Positions 1 through 8,675 of a stretch of DNA of 64,000 nucleotides are shown here, in pieces. Source of the stretch: Fusibacter tunisiensis (GTDB taxonomy: Bacteria; Bacillota; Clostridia; Peptostreptococcales; Acidaminobacteraceae); NCBI RefSeq assembly GCF_016908355.1, contig NZ_JAFBDT010000003.1:62001-126000 (forward strand), written 5' to 3'. The first letter of the stretch is position 1. Each line of letters opens with the position of its first letter. The position numbers and the translations under genes were made by a program. The notes beneath the pieces were generated by a model that was not told the DNA's origin, did not search any database, and saw only the letters and a program-made list of their open reading frames with translations.

Positions 1-1593
1 CAGTACTATTGTGTTGGTTACAGTGTTGTTAACTATTTCTTGGATGATGCTATGATCTTAAACCCGCTGGGGCATCGTGGTGGGGAACTTGGTGTGGAAA
101 TAATTGCAACTTTTTTGCCCCATATTGTTGTGGACAGTCTGTATTCAGTTGTTCATAAAGCTGGACTTGAAGTGATGAACCTTACTTTGGAACCAATTGC
201 AGCCATGAATGTGGCCATCCCTAAAAATTTACGACTCCTTAATTTGGCACTGGTTGATGTGGGTGCGGGGACTTCGGATATTGCAATCTCCAAGGAAGGC
301 ACAGTTGTTTCATATGGAATGGTATCTCTTGCAGGTGATGAAATTACAGAAAAGATTGCCCAAACCTACCTTTTGGATTTTAATCGGGCTGAAAAATTAA
401 AGGTGGAACTCAATCAAAAAGAGCGTCACGAGTATATGGATATACTTGGGCTTAAACATGAAATAACAACTGAACAAGTCATGCGAGATATACGGGAAGT
501 TGTTCGGTTTATAGCAACACAAGTGGCTCAAAATTTATTGGAACTGAATCAAAAAGCACCAAGTGCTGTTTTTTGCATAGGTGGCGGATCTCAAATCCCG
601 TTTTTTACAGAAGATTTGGCGGAGTCATTAGGACTACCTATGGAACGTGTTGCAATTAAAGCAGTTGATCAACTCCCAGAAATAGTTTTTGAATCAGAGG
701 TCTTAAAGGGCCCTGAGTTTATGACGCCTATTGGGATTGGTGTTACAGCATTTGAAGAGAGAGATCATGATTTTATAAGGGTTAATGTCAATGAAACCTC
801 TATACGATTGTTAAATACAAAACCGCTTAAAGTAGCGGATGCTCTGTTGCTTGCAGGAATCAGTGCGAGAAATTTAATTTCTGAACGTGGTGACGCTATG
901 CAGATTACCTTGAATGGAGAGATAAAGGAACTTAAAGGGGATTACGGAGATCCTGCGAAAATATTGCTTAATGGTGGCCTTTCAGCTTTGGATGAAAAAA
1001 TAAGCCACAAGGATCAAATTGTGGTGATACCAGCAACAAAAGGGTCCATACGATCACTTGAACTGAAAGAACTCGTAAATTACGAAGCGTCAATTTCAAT
1101 AAATGGCCAAAAAATCAAATGTATACATGCTGTTGAGGTAAATGGTGTGGCAAGAGAAGGCATTTATAAAGTGATGCCCGGCGATGTAATTGAAACAAAG
1201 GGGATCAAAACAGTTAATGATTTAGCAGAATTAATGGAAATTGATCTGATGTATTTCCATATATTAAATGGAGATACACCTTTAAGAAAACAGGATTCAA
1301 TAAGATGGGGTGAAAAGTATTATTTTAAACCCATTGAAAAAAAAGCTGTGGAGACACCAGTGGAAACGCCAGATGGTGATTCATCTGCAGAAATGACAGT
1401 CTTTGTCAATGAAAAACCTGTAGAGATACCGATTGGAAAAATACAACCTGTTTTTGTGGATGTGTTTAATTATATAGATTTTGATTTGACCAAACCACAA
1501 GGCATTTTGAATCTGAGGTTAAACGGTGAGCGCGCTTTATACACAGATGTATTAAACCCAGGAGATCGAATTGAAATTAATTGGAAAAAATAG
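1..1593 (+). CDS. FtsA/PilM-like actin-fold ATPase (5' partial)
   Basis: The frame is open from base 1 (it reads QYYCVGYSVVNYFL before the first TTG), so the real start lies upstream of the window. The visible part holds the second half of an actin/Hsp70-fold nucleotide-binding domain: a DVGAGTSDIA phosphate-loop motif and a later IGGGSQIPFF adenosine motif, as in FtsA, PilM and MreB. After that come roughly 270 residues of beta-rich C-terminal extension, including an MPGD-containing segment. FtsA-like proteins with long C-terminal extensions occur in clostridia beside ordinary FtsA. The role is probably in cell envelope or division, but the partner is unknown. A DUF2225 gene follows after 9 bases with a good ribosome site, suggesting one operon. 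Confidence 0.75.
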   Translation, partial: QYYCVGYSVVNYFLDDAMILNPLGHRGGELGVEIIATFLPHIVVDSLYSVVHKAGLEVMNLTLEPIAAMNVAIPKNLRLLNLALVDVGAGTSDIAISKEGTVVSYGMVSLAGDEITEKIAQTYLLDFNRAEKLKVELNQKERHEYMDILGLKHEITTEQVMRDIREVVRFIATQVAQNLLELNQKAPSAVFCIGGGSQIPFFTEDLAESLGLPMERVAIKAVDQLPEIVFESEVLKGPEFMTPIGIGVTAFEERDHDFIRVNVNETSIRLLNTKPLKVADALLLAGISARNLISERGDAMQITLNGEIKELKGDYGDPAKILLNGGLSALDEKISHKDQIVVIPATKGSIRSLELKELVNYEASISINGQKIKCIHAVEVNGVAREGIYKVMPGDVIETKGIKTVNDLAELMEIDLMYFHILNGDTPLRKQDSIRWGEKYYFKPIEKKAVETPVETPDGDSSAEMTVFVNEKPVEIPIGKIQPVFVDVFNYIDFDLTKPQGILNLRLNGERALYTDVLNPGDRIEINWKK

Positions 1594-1602
1594 GAGAGAT
1601 AA

Positions 1603-2295
1603 ATGTCTGGATTATTTGACCGGACCTATACGTGCCCGGTTTGTGGAAATAAGTTTACATCGAAGCAAGTAAAAACATCAGCAATTCGAACAAAAAGCAG
1701 AGGGAAAGATTTTCATGCAACATTTTATGGTGAAAATCCAACACATTATGGTGTCGTTTGTTGTCCTAAGTGTGGTTTTGCTAAATTCGAAAAAGATTTT
1801 AAAGCGCCCTTAAAGGCCAGTGAAAAAGACAAATTAAAAGAAGTGGTTGCTTCGAACTGGGTACAACAGGATTTTACCGGCGAAAGAACTGTGGCATCAG
1901 CGATTCAAGTGCATAAAATAGCACTTGTGACCTATAAAGTTGTAGGTGAAAAAAACAGTGTTTTGGGGAAACTCTATCTTAGACTTGCATGGTTTAATCG
2001 GGAGATCCAAAATTCTGATGAAGAGATAAAGTACATTACGCAAGCACTTCAGGAGTTTATTAGTGCCTATGAGGTGGAAAGAAATGATGAAATGCCTGAA
2101 AAAGAAATTGAAATCATTTATTTAATTGGTGAATTAAACCGTCAATTAAAAAATTATAAAGAAGCCATACGGTGGTTTGACATGACTGTAAGGCATGAGT
2201 TTATCTATAAAAACAGACTTTTAAAGCAATATGCTAAAGATCAATGGGCTTTGGCAGCAGAAGAACATAGTCTTTCAAAGCGGGGTGCAGAATGA
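1603..2295 (+). CDS. DUF2225 family protein
   Basis: A 230-residue protein with two N-terminal zinc-knuckle-like pairs, CPVCG near residue 11 and CPKCG near residue 53. The helical remainder resembles TPR-like repeats (YLRLAWFNRE, YLIGELNRQL, YKEAIRWF). This is the DUF2225 layout found widely in Bacillota; no biochemical function is established. The start has an AGGAGAG ribosome site 5-6 bases upstream. Its stop overlaps the start of the next gene (ATGA), so the two are probably translationally coupled. Confidence 0.85.
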   Translation: MSGLFDRTYTCPVCGNKFTSKQVKTSAIRTKSRGKDFHATFYGENPTHYGVVCCPKCGFAKFEKDFKAPLKASEKDKLKEVVASNWVQQDFTGERTVASAIQVHKIALVTYKVVGEKNSVLGKLYLRLAWFNREIQNSDEEIKYITQALQEFISAYEVERNDEMPEKEIEIIYLIGELNRQLKNYKEAIRWFDMTVRHEFIYKNRLLKQYAKDQWALAAEEHSLSKRGAE

Positions 2296-2888
2296 TAATT
2301 TATTTGATTCGTCATGGCCAAACTGTGGCAAACGCCGAAAAAAAGTTTGCAGGTGTTTGGGATGTTGACTTGGATGAAACGGGAATAAAGCAAGTGGAAA
2401 GTGTCGCTGAAAAAATGAAATCTATAAAATTAGATGCCATTTATGCATCTCCTTTAATACGGGCTTTGAAGACTGCACAGGCGATTTCTAAGCATCATAA
2501 CCTATCGCCTCAAGTGATGGAGGCGCTTAAAGAAATGAATTTTGGTGTTTGGGAAGGGAAAAGTTTTGAAGAAATTAAAGGTTCTGACCCTCATAGAGTA
2601 AATCAGTGGTTTCAAGATTTTGAACGGTTTCAAGTTCCAGAAGGGGAAAGTCTTCTTGAAATGTACGCGCGTACGTCTCGTGCTTTTAATGAGATTGTTA
2701 AGGATTACGATGTGGATTCAGATGCTAAAATAGCAATTGTAGCTCATGGCGGTGTTATTCAAGCCCTTCTTAGTTATTTGTGTTATGGAGATCCATCTGG
2801 TTATTGGCGTTTTGGCGTTGACAATTGTGGTGTGAACAAAGTAGAATATGTGATGGGTTATCCTGTAATTAAAGCCATAAATCAATAG
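2292..2888 (+). CDS. Histidine phosphatase family protein
   Basis: A 198-residue phosphoglycerate-mutase-like phosphatase. The catalytic LIRHGQT motif is at the very N-terminus, YASPLIRALKTA carries the second conserved arginine, and VAHGGVI near residue 155 supplies the second catalytic histidine. This size and motif order match alpha-ribazole phosphatase/CobC-like and broad-specificity phosphatases. No cobalamin genes are nearby, so the substrate cannot be assigned. It overlaps the preceding DUF2225 gene by four bases. Confidence 0.85.
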   Translation: MIIYLIRHGQTVANAEKKFAGVWDVDLDETGIKQVESVAEKMKSIKLDAIYASPLIRALKTAQAISKHHNLSPQVMEALKEMNFGVWEGKSFEEIKGSDPHRVNQWFQDFERFQVPEGESLLEMYARTSRAFNEIVKDYDVDSDAKIAIVAHGGVIQALLSYLCYGDPSGYWRFGVDNCGVNKVEYVMGYPVIKAINQ

Positions 2889-3002
2889 AGTGATTAAATT
2901 GATTTTTTTTGGTTATCATATAAAGATAATCGTATATAACTGAATGACAATATGTGATATAGTAATTGTGAGAGGCAACATTACAGAATAGGAGGCGATG
3001 GT

Positions 3003-3464
3003 GTGAAAGCCGAATATGTCAACGCGTTTATAAAAGCATCAACTGAGGTTTTAAATAACTTCGTGACCGATAAATTTACAGTAGGAAGACCCTCTATTAG
3101 AAATAACCCTTACCCAACCAGTGAAATCGTTATTATTTTAGGCATTACGGGGGATATAAAAGGGCAAGCCGTTTTCAGTTTGTCGGAAGAAATTGCAAAA
3201 ACCATTGCATCCGGCATGATGATGGGCATGCCTGTAGATGAAATTGATGAAATGGCAAAAAGTGCATTGTCAGAACTCGGCAATATGATTATGGGAAACT
3301 CTGCAACTCTATTGTTTAACCTGGGTGTTAAAATTGACATTACACCCCCTTCATTGGTTAAAGGACAATCGATACAAATCAGTTCTTCTGGAATTGAAAC
3401 AATTTGCGTGCCTTTAGTTTCGCCAATGGGTGAAATAGAGTTTGACATAGGCATTAAGAAATAA
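3003..3464 (+). CDS. cheX: CheX-type chemotaxis phosphatase
   Basis: A 153-residue member of the CheX/CheC/FliY family, which dephosphorylates CheY-P. The segment SALSELGNM near residue 91 supplies the catalytic Glu and Asn in the E-x-x-N pattern, with the companion MGNS just after. Length matches stand-alone CheX. The GTG start at 3003 is chosen because AGGAGG lies 7-8 bases upstream. No other che genes are in the window except one chemoreceptor about 30 kb away. trmL begins only 11 bases downstream. Confidence 0.85.
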   Translation: MKAEYVNAFIKASTEVLNNFVTDKFTVGRPSIRNNPYPTSEIVIILGITGDIKGQAVFSLSEEIAKTIASGMMMGMPVDEIDEMAKSALSELGNMIMGNSATLLFNLGVKIDITPPSLVKGQSIQISSSGIETICVPLVSPMGEIEFDIGIKK

Positions 3465-3474
3465 TGGAGAAAAT

Positions 3475-3942
3475 ATGATACACATTGTACTCTATCAACC
3501 GGAAATTCCGCCTAATACAGGAAACATTGCGAGAACATGTGCCATTACAGGGACAAAGTTACATTTGATTAAACCACTTGGATTTTCAATTGATGATAAG
3601 CATTTAAAACGTGCTGGACTTGACTATTGGTCACATTTGGACCTTGAGGTACATGCGTCCATGGATGCGTTTTTACAAAAATATGGCGAAAAGCCTTTAT
3701 ATTTTGCGACAACTAAAACGACTCAATACTATGATGAAATTGAATTTGAAGAGGAAGCTTTTATAATATTTGGAAGGGAAACATCAGGACTGCCTCCTGA
3801 AATTCATGAGGCATATTGGGAAAGACGTTTTAAGATTCCAATGATGCAGCATGAGGACCTAAGGAGTCTCAATCTCTCAAATTCAGTGGCTGTTATTCTC
3901 TATGAAGCGCTTAGACAAAGAGGATTTAAGGGGCTGAAATGA
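3475..3942 (+). CDS. trmL: tRNA (cytidine(34)-2'-O)-methyltransferase TrmL
   Basis: A 155-residue SPOUT methyltransferase that modifies the wobble base of tRNA-Leu. It opens with MIHIVLYQPEIPPNTGNIAR, the family's signature start. The trefoil-knot SAM-binding motifs follow: IIFGRETSGLP near residue 100 and SLNLSNSVAVILYEALRQ near the C-terminus. Length is that of the family. It ends in front of a clear terminator. Confidence 0.95.
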   Translation: MIHIVLYQPEIPPNTGNIARTCAITGTKLHLIKPLGFSIDDKHLKRAGLDYWSHLDLEVHASMDAFLQKYGEKPLYFATTKTTQYYDEIEFEEEAFIIFGRETSGLPPEIHEAYWERRFKIPMMQHEDLRSLNLSNSVAVILYEALRQRGFKGLK

Positions 3943-3953
3943 TGACATAAGAA

Positions 3954-3986
3954 CACTACATTCTATCTTGCGTGTAGTGCTTTTTT
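3954..3986 (+). terminator. Rho-independent terminator after trmL
   Basis: A 7-bp stem CACTACA/TGTAGTG is followed by C and six T. It ends exactly where an upstream in-frame ATG (3987) of the next gene lies, which argues that translation really begins at the later ATG (4023). Confidence 0.75.
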
Positions 3987-4022
3987 ATGGATAGATTCAA
4001 ATTTAAAATTAAGGAGTATCAT

Positions 4023-5678
4023 ATGGATGGCTTAGCATTTAAAGACTTGTTGGGTATGATTATACCATTACTTGGGGGCTTGGGACTTTTCCTTTATGGG
4101 ATGAGTGTCATGAGTGACGGTATTGAAAAATCTGCCGGAAACAAGCTGGAAAAAATTATTGAAAAACTGTCTGGCAATATCTTTAAAGGTGTACTGGTTG
4201 GTGCAATTGTTACTGTAGCAGTTCAAAGTTCGTCTGCAACAACAGTAATGGTTGTTGGCTTTGTCAATGCTGGAATCATGAATTTGACTCAAGCGATTGG
4301 AATTATCATGGGTGCTAACATCGGAACCACGGTTACAGCACAATTGGTTTCCATTAATTTGACGGCTCTGGCGCCAATTGCAATTGCAATTGGTAGTGGT
4401 ATCAAAATTTTTGGTAAAAAGAATAAGCAGATTATTCTTGGAGAAATCATATTGGGATTTGGTATGCTTTTCTTAGGAATGGATATTATGAAAGAGGCAC
4501 TTTCGCCTATTAAAGAAATGCAAGCCTTTACAAATATTGTAGCAGATATTGGGTCAGGAACGGTTCTTGGAACAATTGAAGGATTCCTTGTTGGTTTGAT
4601 TTTAACCACCCTTGTACAGAGTTCCTCTGCATCAACAGGAATTCTGGTTGCCCTTGCTCTGGCGGGTGCACTTCCAATTGAAGCTGCTTTTCCAGTGCTC
4701 TTAGGTACCAATGTTGGAACGACTACAACTGCGTTGATCTCATCTGTAAGTGCAAATCGGACAGCCAAAAGAGCAGCCTTGATGCATTTGTTATTTAACG
4801 TGGTGGGAACAATTGTATTTATAATTTTCTTTAGCAAGTTGACGATGAACATCGTTACTTCTATCAGTGATGATCCTGCGCGTCAATTGGCGAATGCCCA
4901 TACCTTCTTCAATGTTATTAACACACTTATTTTACTTCCGTTTGCAGGTTTGATTGTCAAAGCGGTTCAAAAAATGTTGCCAGTTACTGAAATGGAGCGA
5001 GAAGAAGCGATGTTTGGCAAAAAATATTTGGACGATCGTATGATAGAAACCCCGGCAATTGCAATGGGTCAAGTTGTTAAAGAAGTGCTCCATATGGGGA
5101 ATTTAACCAAAATGTCTTTGGAGAGCAGTGTTGATGCCGTACAGAACAACAACCCAAAAGCCATTGAGAAGACGCTTAAACTTGAAAAGACAATTAACGC
5201 ACTTGAACATGAAATCAGTGAATATTTGATTAAGCTGTCCAATACATCTATCGATTTTGAAGACCGTCAGATGATTGATGGGCTCTTTAGTACCATTAAT
5301 GACATTGAACGTGTTGGCGACCATGCTGAAAATGTAGCAGAACTTGCAGAATTTAAGATTGAAAACAATGTCCACTTTTCTGAAAAAGCTGTTGTTGAGA
5401 TGGAAGAAATGGTTGAAAAAGTTGTCCAATCCTATACATTGGCAATGGATGCAATGAAAGAGGGCGACCGACATAAAGCTCAAAAAGTTGTAGAAATTGA
5501 GGGTGTTATTGACGAGATGGAAAAAACACTTCGGAAGAAACATATCCAGCGTTTGAACGATGGCAGATGTGAGACCAGTGCAGGTATTGTATTTTTAGAT
5601 TTGTTAAGCAATCTGGAACGTGTTTCAGATCATGCTTCAAATATAGCATTAGCGGTACTTGATGTTAAGAATAATTGA
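4023..5678 (+). CDS. Na/Pi cotransporter family protein with PhoU-like domain
   Basis: A 551-residue membrane protein. It carries two inverted-repeat copies of the family signature, QSSSATT near residue 65 and QSSSAST near residue 200, which line the phosphate/sodium path in NptA/SLC34-type carriers. About eight hydrophobic helices come first. A C-terminal cytoplasmic region from about residue 340 is alpha-helical with repeated DIERVGDHAEN/NLERVSDHASN motifs, characteristic of PhoU-like domains. The start at 4023 is chosen because AAGGAG precedes it by 6 bases; the earlier in-frame ATG at 3987 sits on the tail of the trmL terminator. trxB follows after 17 bases. Confidence 0.9.
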   Translation: MDGLAFKDLLGMIIPLLGGLGLFLYGMSVMSDGIEKSAGNKLEKIIEKLSGNIFKGVLVGAIVTVAVQSSSATTVMVVGFVNAGIMNLTQAIGIIMGANIGTTVTAQLVSINLTALAPIAIAIGSGIKIFGKKNKQIILGEIILGFGMLFLGMDIMKEALSPIKEMQAFTNIVADIGSGTVLGTIEGFLVGLILTTLVQSSSASTGILVALALAGALPIEAAFPVLLGTNVGTTTTALISSVSANRTAKRAALMHLLFNVVGTIVFIIFFSKLTMNIVTSISDDPARQLANAHTFFNVINTLILLPFAGLIVKAVQKMLPVTEMEREEAMFGKKYLDDRMIETPAIAMGQVVKEVLHMGNLTKMSLESSVDAVQNNNPKAIEKTLKLEKTINALEHEISEYLIKLSNTSIDFEDRQMIDGLFSTINDIERVGDHAENVAELAEFKIENNVHFSEKAVVEMEEMVEKVVQSYTLAMDAMKEGDRHKAQKVVEIEGVIDEMEKTLRKKHIQRLNDGRCETSAGIVFLDLLSNLERVSDHASNIALAVLDVKNN

Positions 5679-5695
5679 CACTAGGAGGGAATATT

Positions 5696-6643
5696 ATGAA
5701 CAAGCAGTACGATGTTGTTGTTGTTGGTGCCGGTCCAGCCGGATTGTCAGCGGGACTTTACGCTTCAAGGGCAAAAATGTCAACTCTAATTCTTGAGCGT
5801 GACAAAACAGGTGGTCAAATATCGTCAACTGAAGAAGTGGCAAATTATCCAGGGTCTATAGAAAATGCAACAGGACCTTCACTTGTAGCGAGAATGGTTG
5901 AGCAATGTGAAGCTTTTGGTGCTGAACGGTTAAAAGCAACAGTAACCCAACTTGAACTTGATGAAAAAATCAAAAAAATTCATACGGATAAAGGGATTAT
6001 AGAAGCTAAAGCAGTTATTTTAGCAATGGGTGCTTCTCCTAGAAAGTTAGGCATACCAAATGAAGATAAATTAACCGGAAAAGGCGTTTCATATTGTGCC
6101 ACATGTGATGCTGAATTTTTCACAGATTTAGAAGTTGTTGTTTTTGGTGGTGGGGACACAGCTTTAGAAGAAGGTATGTTTATTACAAAGTTTGCTAGAA
6201 AAGTCACACTGGTACATCGACGAGATGAGTTCAGAGCCGCTAAATCAATTGTGGAAAAAGCAATGAAAAATCCGAAGATGGAATTTATATATGATACTGT
6301 CCCAAAAGAATTTATTGGGGATGGCATTGTTCAAGGTGTTGTGCTGGAAAACAAAAAAACAGGTGCGCAAACAACACTTATGGCAGATGAAGACGATGGT
6401 ATTATGGGGGTATTTGTTTTTATAGGGTACCTTCCTGAAAATACATTGATTAAAGAAAAACTAGATCTTGATGGTCAAGGGTATATTGTGACGGATGATA
6501 CTATGAAAACAAAAATCCCAGGTGTATTTGCAGCGGGTGACATTCGTTCAAAATCCTTACGCCAAGTTGTTACGGCGGTATCAGATGGTGCAATTTCAGC
6601 AGTTCAGGCCGAAAAATATATCGATGCGCATTTTGAGGAATAG
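5696..6643 (+). CDS. trxB: Thioredoxin-disulfide reductase
   Basis: A 315-residue FAD/NADPH flavoprotein that reduces thioredoxin. An N-terminal FAD motif GAGPAG is followed by the redox-active pair CATCD near residue 135, an NADPH motif GGGDTALEE, the HRRDEFRA segment typical of NADPH-binding reductases, and a C-terminal FAD motif AAGDIRSKSLRQ. The start at 5696 follows AGGAGGG with correct spacing; an upstream in-frame TTG at 5675 is inside the previous gene. It sits directly before a thioredoxin with an unusual active site, so the pair is very probably a cognate system. Confidence 0.95.
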   Translation: MNKQYDVVVVGAGPAGLSAGLYASRAKMSTLILERDKTGGQISSTEEVANYPGSIENATGPSLVARMVEQCEAFGAERLKATVTQLELDEKIKKIHTDKGIIEAKAVILAMGASPRKLGIPNEDKLTGKGVSYCATCDAEFFTDLEVVVFGGGDTALEEGMFITKFARKVTLVHRRDEFRAAKSIVEKAMKNPKMEFIYDTVPKEFIGDGIVQGVVLENKKTGAQTTLMADEDDGIMGVFVFIGYLPENTLIKEKLDLDGQGYIVTDDTMKTKIPGVFAAGDIRSKSLRQVVTAVSDGAISAVQAEKYIDAHFEE

Positions 6644-6654
6644 GAGGCAAGACC

Positions 6655-6969
6655 ATGTTAGAACTTACAAAGGAAAATTTTGAAAGTGAAGTTTTAAATG
6701 TAAAAGGGATGGTTATGGTAGACTTTTGGGGTGAAGGGTGCGAACCTTGCAAAGCTTTAATGCCTGATTTTGAGTCTTTAGCGACAGAGTATCCCGATGT
6801 TAAGTTTGGGAAACTCAACACAAGCAAGGAAAGACGTTTGGCTTTGAGTCAGCGCGTACTTGGACTTCCAACTGTTGTTCTTTATAAAGACGGAAATCGA
6901 GTGGGTGAGTGTACCAAAGACACAGCGAATCGAGCAGGTATTAAGGCATTGCTTGATAAAGAATTGTAA
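6655..6969 (+). CDS. trxA: Thioredoxin with GCEPC active site
   Basis: A 104-residue thioredoxin fold protein. Instead of the usual WCGPC, the redox centre near residue 30 reads GCEPC, preceded by VDFWGE. The cis-proline segment LGLPTVVLYKDG is intact. Replacement of WCGPC by GC-x-PC is known from thioredoxins of amino-acid-fermenting clostridia such as Eubacterium acidaminophilum, where the protein supplies electrons to glycine reductase. No glycine reductase genes are in this window, so that role is inference. It lies 11 bases after trxB and shares its operon. Confidence 0.92.
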   Translation: MLELTKENFESEVLNVKGMVMVDFWGEGCEPCKALMPDFESLATEYPDVKFGKLNTSKERRLALSQRVLGLPTVVLYKDGNRVGECTKDTANRAGIKALLDKEL

Positions 6970-7347
6970 AATCTGGCTTTTTATTGGATTTTCATGTAAA
7001 TAGTTTGTAAAGTTTTCACAAATGTTTGGTTTAAATAGATTTTAAAGAATCCATAAGCCGGGTTATTTGTGAAAATCAAACATATAAAATGCCGTTTTAT
7101 TGGCAAAATTTAGGGTTTGTTCCGGTTTTTACGTGTGTAAAGTTACAAATTTCCACTTATAGCGCATTTGGTTTGGGGGTTATAAGTGAAAAACTACAAA
7201 GTAAAGAGCAATCGATTTTACAATAAATGGTATAAATGGTTGAAAACAGGGCATCTTTGTGAGATTGTTATTGTAATTTAAAGTTTTAAACGATATAATT
7301 ATGATTGAAGACGGAAGTCAAATGAATTTAATAGTGGAGGTTGTATC
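6970..7347. other. 378-bp intergenic region with paired inverted repeats
   Basis: No gene is visible. It holds two spaced inverted repeats: TTTTCACAAAT (7013-7023) with ATTTGTGAAAA (7065-7075), and CACTTATA (7154-7161) with TATAAGTG (7181-7188). ATGTTTG (7022-7028) and CAAACAT (7077-7083) also pair. The promoter of the downstream BMP operon is at its right end. I checked for a purine-riboswitch core, which would suit a nucleoside transporter, and did not find one. Confidence 0.55.
7271..7299 (+). promoter_or_regulatory. Probable sigma-A promoter of the BMP/ABC operon
   Basis: A TTGTAA -35 box (7271-7276) is separated by exactly 17 bases from a perfect TATAAT -10 box (7294-7299). It lies about 40 bases before the ribosome site of the lipoprotein gene. 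Confidence 0.6.
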
Positions 7348-8487
7348 ATGAAAAGAGTATTATTGATCGTACTAGCAATTATGATGGTTAGTATGGGACT
7401 GGCTGGTTGTGCTCAAAGTGGCGATGATGGATATGAAATCGCATTGATCACAGATAAGGGTAACATTGATGACAAGTCATTTAATCAAGGCGCGTGGGAA
7501 GGCGTTATTGCTTTTGCAACTGAGAACGAAATCTCACACACGTACATCAAACCTGAAGAAGCATCAGACTCTGGCTATCTTGCAGCAATTGATTTGGCTG
7601 TAGAGGGTGGCGCTAAAGTTATCGTTACACCTGGTTTCCTTTTTGAGGTGCCAATTTACGAAGCTCAAACAAAATACCCAGAAGTAAAATTCATTCTTTT
7701 GGATGGATCACCACACACTGCAGACTATTCTGTATTTGAAACAAAAGAAAACGTTGCAAGCATCATGTACTCAGAAGAGCAATCAGGCTATCTTGCTGGT
7801 TATGCTGCTGTTATGGATGGCATGAGAAATCTTGGATTCATGGGTGGTATGGCTGTACCTGCAGTTCAAGCTTTTGGTTACGGTTACCTTCAAGGTGCTG
7901 AGGCGGCTGCTGTTGAATTGGGTCTTGGTGATGGTGAAGTTCAAGTAACTTACCACTATACAGGAAACTTTGAAGAAAATGATACAAACAAAGCAACTGC
8001 AAGAACTATGTTCCAAGAAGGAACAGAAGTTATCTTTGCTTGTGGTGGTGCTGTTGGTAAAAGTGTTATGTCTGCAGCTTCAGAGGCTGATACTAAAGTA
8101 ATCGGCGTTGACGTTGACCAAAGATATGATAGTGAAACAGTTATTACTTCTGCAACAAAAGGTCTTGCTGCATCTGTTGTAAGTGTACTTGATGCAATTT
8201 ACAACACAGACAGCTGGGCAACATATGGTGGAACAACAACTTACTTTAACGCAGCCAACGATGGTGTAGGTCTTCCTACTGAAGTAATTGGCGATGCGTC
8301 TGCAGATGCATTCGATAGATTTGAATCATTTGACAAAGCTGCTTATGATGCTGTATTCAATAAGCTTGCAAGCGGTAATGTTTCTCTTCTTCGTTCAATC
8401 GAAGTTGCAGATCCTAGTGGCGCTGCAACTGCAGAAGAACTTGTATCTGCGCTTAACTTGGTAAAAGTTGAAGTGACTACGAGATAG
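7348..8487 (+). CDS. BMP family ABC transporter substrate-binding lipoprotein
   Basis: A 379-residue periplasmic-binding-protein-like lipoprotein. The signal peptide ends in the lipobox LAGC with Cys21 as the lipidated residue. The mature part starts with EIALITDKGNIDDKSFNQGAWEG, shortened here to its recognisable core TDKGNIDDKSFN, typical of the PnrA/Med/BMP family, which binds purine nucleosides. The ABC ATPase and two permeases of a nucleoside importer follow, so this is the receptor of that system. A terminator-like hairpin between it and the ATPase gene probably lets the receptor be made in excess. Confidence 0.93.
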   Translation: MKRVLLIVLAIMMVSMGLAGCAQSGDDGYEIALITDKGNIDDKSFNQGAWEGVIAFATENEISHTYIKPEEASDSGYLAAIDLAVEGGAKVIVTPGFLFEVPIYEAQTKYPEVKFILLDGSPHTADYSVFETKENVASIMYSEEQSGYLAGYAAVMDGMRNLGFMGGMAVPAVQAFGYGYLQGAEAAAVELGLGDGEVQVTYHYTGNFEENDTNKATARTMFQEGTEVIFACGGAVGKSVMSAASEADTKVIGVDVDQRYDSETVITSATKGLAASVVSVLDAIYNTDSWATYGGTTTYFNAANDGVGLPTEVIGDASADAFDRFESFDKAAYDAVFNKLASGNVSLLRSIEVADPSGAATAEELVSALNLVKVEVTTR

Positions 8488-8549
8488 TAAGTCTATTTAC
8501 CATTACTTGACATAGTGGCCTTAGCCTTATGTACTAAAAATAACAATTA

Positions 8550-8583
8550 ATGGGGGAGGCAAAGTCTTCCTCCATTTTTTTTT
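8550..8583 (+). terminator. Terminator/attenuator between receptor and transporter genes
   Basis: A GC-rich hairpin (ATGGGGGAGG region against CTTCCTCCAT) is followed by about nine T. It lies inside what is functionally one operon, so partial read-through would give more binding protein than membrane complex. Confidence 0.7.
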
Positions 8584-8675
8584 CCTGAAAATAGGTGTTT
8601 GAACGTGTTATTTTGACGTATAAACGAAATAAGGCGAAACTTTTATGACAATTTATTTTATTGGAAGAGGTAAAA

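Noticed and set aside
4068-4852. Long minus-strand frames inside the Na/Pi transporter gene
   Set aside because: They are shadows of the strongly biased coding strand; no ribosome sites and low-complexity translations.
6970-7347. Purine riboswitch before the nucleoside-type transporter
   Set aside because: The conserved junction and loop sequences are absent.
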